64,000 nucleotides of DNA. Source: an uncultured Oscillatoriales cyanobacterium. Its GTDB lineage: Bacteria; Cyanobacteriota; Cyanobacteriia; Cyanobacteriales; Microcoleaceae. Positions 1-9,547 of the stretch are shown here, one piece after another. The notes under the pieces were generated by a model. It saw only the letters and a program-made list of their open reading frames with translations. It was not told the origin of the DNA and made no database searches. The stretch's first letter is position 1. Each line of letters begins with the position of its first letter. Made by a program: the position numbers and the translations under genes. The DNA lies in NCBI GenBank assembly GCA_903893625.1, contig CAITND010000174.1, positions 1-64,000 of the forward strand, given 5' to 3'.

Positions 1-135
1 CGGATTTTGTCGTTAGGAACTAGCGATACTGCCAATCTGAGGGGATGTAAGTCATCTGGTAAAACTTCTGTTCTATCAGATGCTATCCCCGTCGAAGTTG
101 GAAGCCCACACTTACTCGTAGAGAAGTGTGGGTAG
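1..135 (+). CDS. tnpB: TnpB (IS200/IS605-type RNA-guided nuclease), C-terminal end only
   Basis: Frame 1 is open from the first base to a TAG stop and encodes 44 residues beginning RILSLGTSDTANLRGC. This looks like the variable tail that follows the zinc-finger/RuvC part of cyanobacterial TnpB proteins; the catalytic part lies outside the window. The last codons run through the right-end hairpin of the element, so the protein's tail is encoded by the transposon end itself. In this family the same 3' region is transcribed as the omega RNA that guides TnpB. The stop lies one base from the stop of the convergent DUF4346 gene. The identification rests on position, the right-end hairpin and its second copy near 38.3 kb, so it is good but not proven. 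Confidence 0.75.
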   Translation, partial: RILSLGTSDTANLRGCKSSGKTSVLSDAIPVEVGSPHLLVEKCG

Positions 136-140
136 TTCAC
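101..140 (+). mobile_element. Right end of an IS200/IS605-type element
   Basis: A hairpin with arms CCCACACTT and AAGTGTGGG is followed by TAGTTCAC. The same arrangement (GAAGCCCACACT, a loop, AGTGTGGGTAGTTCAC) occurs in inverted orientation at 38265-38305, next to a second tnpB copy. Identity between the two copies stops just after TTCAC(T), which places the element boundary near base 140. Subterminal imperfect hairpins without terminal inverted repeats are the known end structure of this family, where TnpA recognises them. Confidence 0.75.
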
Positions 141-535
141 TCTTGAATATAATTTTGTCCCGACATTAAGGCTATTTCCGCCCGCACAAATTCCCGTCCT
201 AGATACAAGGCATGATCCAGACAACTGATCGGACAGGGTTGGGTTTCTTCCGTAATTTTAATCCCTAATTCCTTAGCAGTTCTTCCTTTGAAAACAGTCG
301 TGGGTGTTCGCTTCAAACTCCCCGTACAAGGGAAAGGTTCTCCCGTTTCAGGATCAACAGCTAATCCTTTTTCATTAATCGCGTTGGTATAGTGTTCGGC
401 ACAGATTAACCCGGCTTCTCGCTCAAGATAAATAATAAAGTATCCAGACGGATCAAGATGAATAAAACGATTAGAAAGCTGATCGTCTAAAGCAGCGAGT
501 TCTTCGGCGTTGAAAGTTGTTGATTGAGGAGACAC
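137..535 (-). CDS. DUF4346-family conserved cyanobacterial protein
   Basis: A 132-residue protein of unknown biochemical role. It carries the conserved core of the cyanobacterial DUF4346 family: GYFIIYLEREAGLICAEHY at about residues 31-49, the segment KGLAVDPETGEPFPC and then FKGRTAKELGIKITEE. It is predicted to be soluble, with no signal peptide or membrane segment. The start is GTG, and the gene is divergent from the phosphopantetheinyl transferase across an 84-bp gap that must hold both promoters. The stop codon is supplied by the TTCA of the IS right end, so the last few residues may differ from the ancestral C-terminus. The family call is by recognised motifs; no function is inferred. 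Confidence 0.7.
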   Translation of the reverse strand: MSPQSTTFNAEELAALDDQLSNRFIHLDPSGYFIIYLEREAGLICAEHYTNAINEKGLAVDPETGEPFPCTGSLKRTPTTVFKGRTAKELGIKITEETQPCPISCLDHALYLGREFVRAEIALMSGQNYIQE

Positions 536-619
536 GATATTAATAATGGACTCATAAGGTATACCTGTTTATAGTTTATCTCATGCCAACCCTTTCTTCT
601 ATATATCAAAAGGTTCATC

Positions 620-1360
620 ATGGCAATGGATTATAATTTATCGACAAGTTTATCAGATTTTAAGTTATCTTCCCAGAACGTTCATGTTTGGCAAACAAAC
701 CTGAAGAAATCGCCTCAATATCTTCAATTTTATCAAACTATTCTTTCTCCTGATGAACAAAAACGGGCGCGACGCTTTAAATTTGAAAAAGATCAACAGG
801 CGTTTATCATTGCACGGGGAACCTTAAGAATCATTCTCAGCCACTATTTAACCCTCTCCCCAGAACAGATTAAATTTAAGTATAGTTCCAAAGGAAAACC
901 TAGTTTAGATCAAGATCCGTTACCGCTACACTTTAATTTATCTCATGCTTATGGGAAAGCTATTTATGCGATCGCTCTTGATAAAAATATCGGCGTAGAT
1001 ATTGAATATATTCGTAAAATTGAAGTCCTCTCTTTAGCTAAACGGTTTTTTTGTTCCTCTGAATATCAATGGTTAAATTCCTTACCTTTAGAAGAACAAT
1101 ATGCTGCCTTTTTTCAACTTTGGACGTGCAAAGAAGCCTATTTAAAAGCAACAGGAGAAGGCTTGGTGGGGTTACAGGACATTGAACTTGAAACGCCTCT
1201 GAGTTCATCCTTGAAAATTTTGCAGATTTCCCAAAATTCAGAAATTGCTCAAAATTGGATATTACAAACAATTGAAACTACAGAAAACTATGTAGCAACC
1301 TTAGCCATTGAGGGAATAAATTATCAGTTTAATACTTGGCAATGGATAGATGAAGAATGA
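620..1360 (+). CDS. Sfp/HetI-type 4'-phosphopantetheinyl transferase
   Basis: This enzyme would transfer the 4'-phosphopantetheine arm of CoA to a conserved Ser of acyl or peptidyl carrier proteins, activating fatty-acid, polyketide or non-ribosomal peptide synthases. The 246-residue length fits the Sfp type. Signature motifs are present: FNLSHAYGKAIYAIA (from residue 105), GVDIE at 125-129 with the Mg-binding Asp127 and Glu129, and LWTCKEAYLKATGEGL at 167-182 with Glu172 and Lys176. Cyanobacteria usually have a single Sfp-type enzyme serving both fatty acid and secondary metabolism; HetI is the Nostoc member. The ATG at 620 is preceded by a weak AAGG, and ATG 626 is a possible alternative. 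The gene stands alone, with a Uma2 gene about 100 bp downstream. Confidence 0.93.
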   Translation: MAMDYNLSTSLSDFKLSSQNVHVWQTNLKKSPQYLQFYQTILSPDEQKRARRFKFEKDQQAFIIARGTLRIILSHYLTLSPEQIKFKYSSKGKPSLDQDPLPLHFNLSHAYGKAIYAIALDKNIGVDIEYIRKIEVLSLAKRFFCSSEYQWLNSLPLEEQYAAFFQLWTCKEAYLKATGEGLVGLQDIELETPLSSSLKILQISQNSEIAQNWILQTIETTENYVATLAIEGINYQFNTWQWIDEE

Positions 1361-1464
1361 CTTAATAATATGATCGCCTAAAGGTTGAGTACAATTGAGG
1401 TGAGCTATGTTAATATTATAAGGAGATAGCCATTCAATAGCCTAGATTGAGAGAGGAAAAAGTT

Positions 1465-2040
1465 ATGATTGCTGAACCCCAATATCCCCAAAAAATGACG
1501 GCGGAAGCATACCTGGAATGGGAAGCCACACAGGAACTTCGCCATGAATATGTTGATGGCGAAATTTTAGCGATGACTGGGGGTAGTATTCCTCATAATG
1601 ACATTGCTCTCAACTTATATACTGCACTTAGACCTCATTTGCGTCAAAGAGGCTGTCGAGTTAATGTTTCAGATGTGAAAGTTCAGGCTAATCAAAATAG
1701 TCGTTATTTTTACCCTGATTTAGTCGTAACTTGTGATCCTGAAGACTTAAAATCTCGTAAGTTTATTCAAAACCCTAAAGTTATTGTTGAGGTTATTTCC
1801 CCCAGTACCGCTAGTTATGATCGCACGAAAAAACTCAAATATTATCGCCAAATTTCGAGTTTACAAGAATATATGTTAATTGATTCAGAATCTATGTCTG
1901 TTGAGATTTATCATCGAGGAGAAGGGAAAACGTGGTATTATTATGAGTATGAAAAAGGGGAGGCGATCGCGTTACAAAGCATAGAGTTTGAGTTTCCAAT
2001 GGAACTTCTATATGAAGGGATTAGCTTTGATCAAGAGTAA
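1465..2040 (+). CDS. Uma2-family protein (PD-(D/E)XK nuclease fold)
   Basis: A 191-residue member of the Uma2 (DUF820) family, which is greatly expanded in filamentous cyanobacteria. The fold is that of restriction-endonuclease-like nucleases, but the biological role is unsettled. Visible family features are the N-terminal MTAEAYLEWEA...RHEYVDGEIL segment, YPDLVVTC with the metal-binding Asp, and KVIVEVISPSTASYDRTKKL, which contains the E-x-x..K part of the active site. I chose ATG 1465 because GAGAGGAAAA lies just upstream; a TTG 18 bases earlier is in frame. Two further Uma2 genes occur in this window (12850 and 32795). Confidence 0.88.
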   Translation: MIAEPQYPQKMTAEAYLEWEATQELRHEYVDGEILAMTGGSIPHNDIALNLYTALRPHLRQRGCRVNVSDVKVQANQNSRYFYPDLVVTCDPEDLKSRKFIQNPKVIVEVISPSTASYDRTKKLKYYRQISSLQEYMLIDSESMSVEIYHRGEGKTWYYYEYEKGEAIALQSIEFEFPMELLYEGISFDQE

Positions 2041-2050
2041 AATTCTTGTG

Positions 2051-4765
2051 CTATTGAATCGGAATTTCAACGATAAACTCCGATCCTTCTCTAACTTCAG
2101 ACGAACACTTTAACTGACCCTGATGTCTTTCCACAACAATTTGATAGCTAATGGCTAATCCTAAACCTGTTCCTTTCCCGACTGGTTTTGTGGTAAAGAA
2201 GGGATCAAATAATTTATTTTTAACGGCTTCCGTCATCCCCATACCATTATCAGCAATGCGAACCAAAACTCTCTCATCTTGAATTACTTCTGTCGTAATT
2301 GTAATCGTAGGTTGCCAAGAATCTAAGGAATTATCCTCAGAATATAACACCAAATCCTGTGGATTTAGATCCGAATAAACTTGTTCATTCCGTTCTAATA
2401 TTTTTTCCTGAACCGCATCAATTGCATTGGTGAGTAAATTCATAAATACTTGGTTAATCTGACCCGCATAACATTTAATCAAGGGGAGATTTCCATAGTG
2501 TTTAATCATCTGAATCCTTTGTTTTCCTCCTGCCTCTGATAAGCGATTTTGGAGAATTAATAATGTATTTTCTAAACCCTCGTGTAAATTTACTTGTTTC
2601 ACCGATGATTCATCTAAACGAGAAAAATTTCTTAACGATAAAACAATTTGTTGAATTCGATTTGCTCCCGATTTCATCGAACTTAAAAGTTTAGGAAAAT
2701 CTCGTTGTAAAAATTCTAAATCAACGATTTCAGTCATTTCTTGAATAGGTGAAACAGGTTCAGGATAATACCGTTGATACAAGGCTACTAAATTTAATAA
2801 ATCCTCCAGATATTGAGTAGCGTAAGTAACATTTCCGTAAATAAAATTAATGGGATTATTAATTTCATGAGCAACTCCGGCCACTAATTGACCTAAAGAA
2901 GACATTTTTTCGGTTTGAATTAAATGGGCTTGAGTTTGTTGTAATTTCTTTAAAGTTGTTTCTAATTCTAAAGTTTGAGCTTTAGCTAATACGGCTGCTT
3001 CACGGGTTTGGTTATAGAGTTGGGCTTGGTTAATAGCGATCGCCACTTGCGCCGTCACTCCCTGTAATAATTCCACTTCTGAATCACTCCAGCATCGGGG
3101 CTCCTGATGATTTCCGCAGACTAAAACCCCAATTTCTCCCATTTGGGTTTTAATCGGAAGAGACAGAACAGAAACGAATCCAAACTGAAGCAAACATGAT
3201 TTTTCTTGAGAATCAGGAAGATTGGCTACACAATCAATGCGTCCCATGTTTAAATCCAAATATTGCTCCGACCAAACGCCTACTTCTTCTAAATAATATC
3301 GACCAACAATACTCGGAAAAGCCGGATCTTTAGCTTCAGTTACAATTTCCCAATAAGCCCGACTGGAATGAGGTTGAGATGGATTTTTACTTTCTAAATT
3401 AAATCGGGTTTCTTCTCGACGATACCAACAAAAATAGCAGCGATCAACCTTCATTAATTCCCAAACTTGTAAAACCGTTGTTTCTAAAATTGTTTTCAAA
3501 TCTAAGGAATTGCGAATTTGGTTAGCTAAATGATTAATCAGTTTTTCCTGTTGGGCGAGTTGTCGAAACCGAACTTCTGATTCTGCTAATAATTCTTCGG
3601 CTAATTTTCGTTCTGTAACATCTTCATAAGTTCCTAATATTCCCACAACATTCCCCTCTAAATCATGCAGGGGAATCTTATTCGTTTCTATCCAACCTTG
3701 TTTACCATTAGCGTTCAATAGAGTTTGTATAATTCGATAACGAGGGGTATTCGCTGCCATCACTTCTTGATCAATTTTTCGATAATCTTCAACTTCAGCT
3801 AAACTGAAAGGTAAATCGTAATCTGTTTTGCCAATTAACGCTTCAGGAGATTTAAACCCCGCATCTAAAGCCACCTGTAAATTACACCCTTGATAGACGG
3901 AATTGCGATCTTTCCAAAAAATCCGTTGGGGGATCGTATTCATAATTAATTGCAGCATTTGTTGGGATTGTTGAAGATCTTCCTCTACTTTTTTACGATC
4001 ATTAATATCCGTAATTGTGCCAATATATCCCGTCATTTTCCCGCCGGAATCTTTCACGGGAACAGCTTGACCTAATACCCAAATTCCGCTTTGATCCAAT
4101 GAGTTTAAACGATATTCTGAAGAAAAAGATTGTTGATTTTGAATCGCACTTGACCATTCTTGAATTAACCGTGCTCGATCATCAGGATAAATACCATCAA
4201 CCCAACCCCGATTTAAAGCATCGGAGGGTTGCTGTCCTGTAATTCGACATCCATAGTCATTAACATATAAACAATGTCCCGTGGCATCGGTTTCAAACAA
4301 ACCCACGGGACAAGCTTGCATTAAATTTTGATAATGTTGCAGGCTCATTTTTAAGGCTTGGTTGATTTTTTCAAGTTCTGAGAAAGGGGGAAGTTTTAAC
4401 AGTTTAGGAAGTAAAGAAATCAGGGTATAGGATGTAAAAATTGAAAGGATAGCCGTGATGGTTTTCAATCCTACTGATAGCCAATATATCGGATACCCCA
4501 GGGTAAAAATATCCATTAATGGCGGGAGTCCACAGGCAAAAATAAACGCACTCAATAGAATAAAAACACGAGAATTAGATAAATTTTGATGTTGGCGAAC
4601 CCAGTAAATTAATGAGATAGAAATTAAAAAACAAGTCAGTGTAATTAACGAATCTGAGAGCAGATAAAGCCCGATTAATTGAGGTTGCCAAAGAAAGCAA
4701 GAACTAGAAGGCATTCCTGAAGCCATTGCAACCAGTTTTTGTGAAATCATCCAGGTGAAATTCAT
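2051..4765 (-). CDS. Membrane PAS-PAS-GAF sensor histidine kinase with degenerate ethylene-receptor-like sensor
   Basis: A 904-residue hybrid-sensor kinase without a receiver domain. Residues about 28-125 form three membrane helices laid out like the ethylene-binding domain of plant ETR1 and cyanobacterial Etr1. Asp38 lies exactly 40 residues before Cys78, as do Asp25 and Cys65 in ETR1, but the copper-ligand His (Cys+4) is Pro82 here (ACGLPPLM). Two PAS domains follow (about 141-260 and 270-390; the second with IFWKDRNSVYQG), then a GAF domain (about 410-590), a coiled coil, the H-box GQLVAGVAHEINNPINF and a full HATPase domain ending in DNGMGM and GKGTGLGLAIS. It should autophosphorylate on the H-box His, probably passing phosphate to an unlinked regulator, as no regulator gene is adjacent. 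Its input signal is unknown. Confidence 0.88.
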   Translation of the reverse strand: MNFTWMISQKLVAMASGMPSSSCFLWQPQLIGLYLLSDSLITLTCFLISISLIYWVRQHQNLSNSRVFILLSAFIFACGLPPLMDIFTLGYPIYWLSVGLKTITAILSIFTSYTLISLLPKLLKLPPFSELEKINQALKMSLQHYQNLMQACPVGLFETDATGHCLYVNDYGCRITGQQPSDALNRGWVDGIYPDDRARLIQEWSSAIQNQQSFSSEYRLNSLDQSGIWVLGQAVPVKDSGGKMTGYIGTITDINDRKKVEEDLQQSQQMLQLIMNTIPQRIFWKDRNSVYQGCNLQVALDAGFKSPEALIGKTDYDLPFSLAEVEDYRKIDQEVMAANTPRYRIIQTLLNANGKQGWIETNKIPLHDLEGNVVGILGTYEDVTERKLAEELLAESEVRFRQLAQQEKLINHLANQIRNSLDLKTILETTVLQVWELMKVDRCYFCWYRREETRFNLESKNPSQPHSSRAYWEIVTEAKDPAFPSIVGRYYLEEVGVWSEQYLDLNMGRIDCVANLPDSQEKSCLLQFGFVSVLSLPIKTQMGEIGVLVCGNHQEPRCWSDSEVELLQGVTAQVAIAINQAQLYNQTREAAVLAKAQTLELETTLKKLQQTQAHLIQTEKMSSLGQLVAGVAHEINNPINFIYGNVTYATQYLEDLLNLVALYQRYYPEPVSPIQEMTEIVDLEFLQRDFPKLLSSMKSGANRIQQIVLSLRNFSRLDESSVKQVNLHEGLENTLLILQNRLSEAGGKQRIQMIKHYGNLPLIKCYAGQINQVFMNLLTNAIDAVQEKILERNEQVYSDLNPQDLVLYSEDNSLDSWQPTITITTEVIQDERVLVRIADNGMGMTEAVKNKLFDPFFTTKPVGKGTGLGLAISYQIVVERHQGQLKCSSEVREGSEFIVEIPIQ

Positions 4766-4949
4766 AACGATTTATAATTTATTATGGGCAATTAAAGATA
4801 CAATAAAATATTGAATACAGATTGAGAGAAAACGGGATTAATAATTGATAATAACCTCAACAGTATTGGGCAATCCTATCGCACTGAGCAAAAATCCCCT
4901 TTAGCCTTTATAATTATATTTTTGATGCAAATCTCCGACTTAGGTTTCA

Positions 4950-6599
4950 ATGACTACAGAAATTCAAACTGAAATTCAAACTGAAATTCAAGCCGAGGTT
5001 GAGCGACGTCGTAACTTTGCGATTATTTCTCACCCTGATGCTGGAAAAACGACCCTGACAGAAAAATTACTCCTTTACGGAGGCGCCATTCACGAAGCAG
5101 GTGCTGTTAAGGTACGGAAGGCTCAACGTCATGCTACCTCAGACTGGATGGCAATGGAGCAACAACGGGGAATTTCGATTACCTCAACAGTTTTGCAGTT
5201 CGAGTATAACAACTGTCAGATTAATCTGCTAGATACGCCCGGACACCAAGATTTTAGTGAAGATACCTACCGCACTTTAGCCGCAGCAGATAACGCGGTC
5301 ATGTTGGAAGATGCAGCTAAGGGATTAGAGCCGCAAACTCGTAAACTTTTTGAAGTCTGCAAAATGCGGGGTCTGCCTATTTTTACATTTATTAATAAAA
5401 TGGATCGTCCGGGTCGAGAACCCTTAGAATTACTGGATGAAATTGAAAAAGAATTAGGGTTAAAAACCTATCCGGTAAATTGGCCAATTGGCATGGGTGA
5501 TCGGTTTAAAGGAGTGTTTGATCGACGTCAACAGCAAATTCATTTATTTGAACGCAGTGCCCACGGAAGTCGAGAAGCGTTAGATACGGTTTTAGATTTA
5601 GGTGATCCCCGGATTGAAAAATACTTAGATCAGGATCTTTATTATCAGTTGAAAGAAGACTTAGAACTCATCGAAGAAGCAGGTTCAGAATTGAATTTTG
5701 ATGAAATTCATTCGGGAAAAATGACCCCGGTTTTCTTCGGAAGTGCTATGACCAATTTTGGGGTTAAATTATTCTTAGATTCCTTCTTAGACTATGCCTT
5801 AAAACCCGGTTCCCACCTGAGTACATTGGGGGATATGCCACCGGAATATCCTGAGTTTACGGGCTTTGTATTTAAGCTGCAAGCCAATATGGATGCCAAG
5901 CACCGAGATCGGGTTGCTTTTGTGCGAGTTTGTACCGGAAAATTTGAAAAAGATATGACGGTTAATCATGCTCGCACAGGAAAAGTAATCCGGCTTTCTC
6001 GTCCTCAAAAATTATTTGCTCAGGAAAGACAATCGATTGAAATTGCCTATCCTGGGGATGTGATTGGATTAAATAATCCGGGGGTTTTTGCCATTGGAGA
6101 TACGATTTATATGGGCAAAAAATTAGAATATGAAGGAATTCCTTGTTTTAGCCCGGAATTATTTGCCTATTTGAGAAATCCTAATCCTTCTAAGTTTAAA
6201 CAATTCCATAAAGGAGTTTTGGAATTGCGAGAAGAAGGGGCGGTACAAATTATGTTTTCCGCCGATGAATCTAAACGTGACCCGATTTTAGCTGCGGTAG
6301 GTCAACTACAATTTGAAGTCGTTCAGTTTAGATTACAAAATGAATATGGCGCCGAAACTTCATTAGATCCTTTACCCTATAGTGTGGCTCGTTGGGTGAC
6401 AGGAGGTTGGGATGTCTTAAATCAAGCGGGACGAATTTTTAACGCTGCTGTGGTTAAAGATAGTTGGAATCGTCCGGTTTTACTATTTAAAAATGACTGG
6501 AATTGTCGTCAAGCCGAAGCGGATCATCCTGAGTTGAAATTAAGTTCCATTGCTCCGGTTGTTTCTGTACAAAATTCTCTATCGGGGGAGGAAGAATAA
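4950..6599 (+). CDS. prfC: Peptide chain release factor 3 (RF3)
   Basis: A translational GTPase that removes RF1/RF2 from the ribosome after termination. At 549 residues it has near-normal length. GTPase motifs are clear: SHPDAGKTT around residue 27 (P-loop), the switch segment [24 protein letters not shown] at 95-102 and NKMD at 149-152. The following domains match RF3 rather than EF-G (for example [10 protein letters not shown] and the [10 protein letters not shown] region). The N-terminus carries a small in-frame expansion, [11 protein letters not shown], caused by a 12-bp tandem repeat right after the ATG; this tail precedes the conserved [12 protein letters not shown] start of the domain. 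The gene is monocistronic, with a GC-rich hairpin just after the stop. Confidence 0.96.
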   Translation: MTTEIQTEIQTEIQAEVERRRNFAIISHPDAGKTTLTEKLLLYGGAIHEAGAVKVRKAQRHATSDWMAMEQQRGISITSTVLQFEYNNCQINLLDTPGHQDFSEDTYRTLAAADNAVMLEDAAKGLEPQTRKLFEVCKMRGLPIFTFINKMDRPGREPLELLDEIEKELGLKTYPVNWPIGMGDRFKGVFDRRQQQIHLFERSAHGSREALDTVLDLGDPRIEKYLDQDLYYQLKEDLELIEEAGSELNFDEIHSGKMTPVFFGSAMTNFGVKLFLDSFLDYALKPGSHLSTLGDMPPEYPEFTGFVFKLQANMDAKHRDRVAFVRVCTGKFEKDMTVNHARTGKVIRLSRPQKLFAQERQSIEIAYPGDVIGLNNPGVFAIGDTIYMGKKLEYEGIPCFSPELFAYLRNPNPSKFKQFHKGVLELREEGAVQIMFSADESKRDPILAAVGQLQFEVVQFRLQNEYGAETSLDPLPYSVARWVTGGWDVLNQAGRIFNAAVVKDSWNRPVLLFKNDWNCRQAEADHPELKLSSIAPVVSVQNSLSGEEE

Positions 6600-6613
6600 G
6601 CTGCAAGAAGCAT

Positions 6614-6645
6614 TAACCCCCTCTTCTGAATCGAAAAGGGGGTTA
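6614..6645 (+). terminator. Hairpin downstream of prfC, possible terminator
   Basis: TAACCCCCT and AGGGGGTTA form a perfect 9-bp stem with a 14-base loop, starting 15 bases after the prfC stop. No T-run follows, so it may act as a 3'-end-stabilising hairpin rather than a classic intrinsic terminator. Confidence 0.45.
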
Positions 6646-6781
6646 GGAAAAGGGGTCAAAAAATGGGGATTAAATCGACTGGGTGTGTTCCAATTTACTC
6701 TGCCTTTTTAGGGTTGAACATCTGGTATTTATAACGAAGCTATTAAACACAAAACGAGGAGAAATGTAAAACTTTGATAGA

Positions 6782-7549
6782 TTAAGAATTGGGTTCAGAT
6801 GGCGATTCACCAAATAAACTATTATAGGTTAAAGCTGCGGCAATTCCTCCTAAAATAGGAGCGACCCAGAATAACCATAATTGTTGGAGTGCCCAACCAC
6901 CAATAAACAATGCGGGGCCAGTGCTACGGGCTGGATTTACAGATACATTGGTGACCGGAATTCCGATTAGGTGAATTAAGGTTAATCCTAAACCAATGGC
7001 AATGGGGGCAAATCCTTGAGGTGCGCGGCGATCGGTTGATCCCATAATCACCATCAAGAACATAAATGTCAACACAAATTCATGCAGCAGTGCTGAAAAT
7101 AAGTTGTAACCGCCGGGAGAATGGTCTCCATATCCATTAGTTGCAAATGGGTTAGAACCACTTTTAAAGGCTACTGCATCAAATCCGGCTTTCCCACTGA
7201 CGATTAAATAAAGCACTAAAGAGGCTACAATTGCTCCCGCAACTTGAGATCCAATATAAAGTGCTAGATCTTTGCCTCCAGAGAAGCGTTTACCCGCCCA
7301 TAACCCGAAGGAAACCGCAGGGTTAAGATGGCAACCAGAAATATGACCAATGGCATAAGCCATCGTTAAAACGGTTAAACCAAAAGCTAATGCAACCCCG
7401 GTGAATCCAATCCCAAGGGGATTAATTAGATCTTTAGTTGGATCAGTTGGATATGGAAATGCAGCAGCAAAAACAGCAGATCCACACCCTCCAAAAACCA
7501 GCCAAAATGTTCCCATGAACTCGGCAAGACATCGCTTAGTCAGTGGCAT
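6782..7549 (-). CDS. aqpZ: Aquaporin Z (water channel)
   Basis: An inner-membrane water channel of the MIP family, 255 residues with six predicted membrane helices. Both NPA half-helix motifs are intact: [11 protein letters not shown] (NPA at 76-78) and [13 protein letters not shown] (NPA at 205-207, followed by the selectivity-filter Arg208). The HLIGIPVTN segment before the second NPA supplies the His and Thr typical of water-selective AqpZ instead of a glycerol facilitator. The N-terminus [26 protein letters not shown] is standard. An insert of about 20 residues ([16 protein letters not shown]) after helix 1 is usual for cyanobacterial members. The gene has its own upstream region of nearly 300 bp and no operon partner. 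Confidence 0.95.
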   Translation of the reverse strand: MPLTKRCLAEFMGTFWLVFGGCGSAVFAAAFPYPTDPTKDLINPLGIGFTGVALAFGLTVLTMAYAIGHISGCHLNPAVSFGLWAGKRFSGGKDLALYIGSQVAGAIVASLVLYLIVSGKAGFDAVAFKSGSNPFATNGYGDHSPGGYNLFSALLHEFVLTFMFLMVIMGSTDRRAPQGFAPIAIGLGLTLIHLIGIPVTNVSVNPARSTGPALFIGGWALQQLWLFWVAPILGGIAAALTYNSLFGESPSEPNS

Positions 7550-7840
7550 TATTAAACCTCTTAGAATACAACCCAGTTAAGATATCTGTCTAAAAGCAGA
7601 TAAGTTTCCCATGAAACCTAGCATAAAATTGACAAGTTTTGGTGCTATATGTAGCAAATTCAGAAAAAATTAATAAAACAGTAAAGAAATATTAAAGAAA
7701 ATCTAAAAAAAATCTTATTTTTCAAAAAAAGTGGTTATCATCAATTGTTTTATCTCAAATAAATTTCTCAACTTTGAAGGGGTGCATAAGTCTAGCTTAC
7801 ACACCCTTAGTAAAATTGGAGATCAATTTTATCGAATCTC

Positions 7841-9403
7841 TTAAGCCGGAACTTTAGTTTGAAGTTGAGCTTGTTGGACTTTATATTCCGCTAACTGTTG
7901 TTCAATTTCAGTTCTGACAATTTGCCGATATTCTAAGAAATGTTCATTATGGGCGCATAAGGTTAAATAATGATCCCAGACGGCGGGATTATGTTTGATA
8001 ATACTGAATAAATACAGCCAGAATTTCCAGCGAGTTTTGCGTTTAAACCCTTGTCGCCAAATCACAATGGCTAAGGCTTTTAAATCAATCCAACTGGGGA
8101 ATTTACCCGGAGGATGACATTTCGGTGCACCTAACTTCAAGAAACAGCGATAGGTGCGTTCTAAATACCGTTCAGGATCATATAATTGCCAGAAGGTTTC
8201 AATATATTCTTGAGCAATTTCTTCAACGGGGCGAGTGGGAACAAAGTTAATTAAGGTAGTTTGATTAATATCAAACTTTTTGGGATTAATTAACCGTCCT
8301 TCTTTTTCTAAACGAGTCCATAACGCGGTATTGGGTAAGGCTTGTAACATACTAAATAAAGCCGTTGGAATTGCTGATTGTTCTACAAAGTCAATAATTC
8401 GAGATCCAGCACCCGGTTTTTCACCATCAAACCCTAGAATAAATCCCGCCATTGGTCGTAACCCCGCCCGGATAATTTTATCCACGGCTTCTAATAACGG
8501 ACTGCGGTTATTTTGATATTTTTTGGTCATTTCTAAACTACTGGTATCTGGAGTTTCAATTCCCAAGAAAACCGCATCAAAGTTACACTCAACCATCAAC
8601 TCCATTAATTCAGCATCATCCGCTAAATCGATGGAGGCTTCTGTATTAAACCGGAAAGGATATTGATGTTCAGCTTGCCAAATTTTTAGGGCTTTTAACA
8701 GTAATTTGACATTACGTTTATTGCCAATAAAGTTATCATCCACCATGAAGATTGACCGTCGCCATCCCAATTCATAGAGATAGTCTAATTCCTTTAACAA
8801 TTGTTCTGGGGTTTTGGTGCGGGGTTTGCGACCATAAAGCACAATAATATCGCAAAATTCACATTGAAACGGACATCCCCGTGAAAACTGCACAGACATG
8901 GAATCATAAGCATCTAATTCTAATAAATCGTAACGGGGAATTGGTGTTAAAGTGACACTGGGTTTTTCTGCTGTACGAAATACCCCAGAAGTTTCCCCTT
9001 TTTCAATGGCTTCTACAAACATCGGTAGGGTGATTTCCCCTTCATCTAAAATCATAAAATCAGCCCCGGCGGTTTCAATTTCATGGGGAACAGAAGTCGG
9101 ATAGGGGCCACCAACAGCGACTAATTTTCCTCGTCTTTTCGCTTCTTGAATTTGGGCGATAAAATCCGATTTTTGCACAATCATTCCTGAAAGAATAACT
9201 AATTCTGCCCAGTCCCATTCGGCTTGAGTAACAGCAGTAATATTGCGATCAACAAGTTTAAATTCCCAGGTTTGAGGCAAAATTGCGGCAACTGTAATTA
9301 ATCCCAAGGGCGGTAATAATACTTTGCGATTGACTAATTCCAGAATTTTTTCATACGACCAAAAAGTAGACGGAAATTCAGGATAAATTAATAAAGTTTT
9401 CAT
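7841..9403 (-). CDS. B12-binding-domain radical SAM protein (DUF4070 type)
   Basis: A 520-residue protein with a Rossmann-like B12-binding N-domain (about 1-140, with PPLGLITVAAILP and VAVGGPYPTSVP), then a radical SAM domain with Cys177-x3-Cys181-x2-Cys184 (GCPFQCEFCD) and a C-terminal DUF4070 region. Homologues cleave SAM with a 4Fe-4S cluster and usually methylate unactivated carbon. The hopanoid C-2 methylase HpnP belongs to the same broad group, but I see nothing that ties this copy to hopanoids. The classic DxHxxG cobalamin motif is absent (VDRNITAV instead), which is normal for this group. The gene is monocistronic, divergent from prxQ/bcp across about 145 bp. Confidence 0.88.
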   Translation of the reverse strand: MKTLLIYPEFPSTFWSYEKILELVNRKVLLPPLGLITVAAILPQTWEFKLVDRNITAVTQAEWDWAELVILSGMIVQKSDFIAQIQEAKRRGKLVAVGGPYPTSVPHEIETAGADFMILDEGEITLPMFVEAIEKGETSGVFRTAEKPSVTLTPIPRYDLLELDAYDSMSVQFSRGCPFQCEFCDIIVLYGRKPRTKTPEQLLKELDYLYELGWRRSIFMVDDNFIGNKRNVKLLLKALKIWQAEHQYPFRFNTEASIDLADDAELMELMVECNFDAVFLGIETPDTSSLEMTKKYQNNRSPLLEAVDKIIRAGLRPMAGFILGFDGEKPGAGSRIIDFVEQSAIPTALFSMLQALPNTALWTRLEKEGRLINPKKFDINQTTLINFVPTRPVEEIAQEYIETFWQLYDPERYLERTYRCFLKLGAPKCHPPGKFPSWIDLKALAIVIWRQGFKRKTRWKFWLYLFSIIKHNPAVWDHYLTLCAHNEHFLEYRQIVRTEIEQQLAEYKVQQAQLQTKVPA

Positions 9404-9547
9404 GTCAAAAATGTTAATTATGGGTTAAAATCTTAGAGAAGCAGTTAAATTGTCCTAGAAAAATCCTCCTTGGATAGCCAAGTCATCCTGTCCGCGCTAT
9501 GATACAAAGGTTAACATTTCATCCAATCATACAGGGTTATCACCAAT

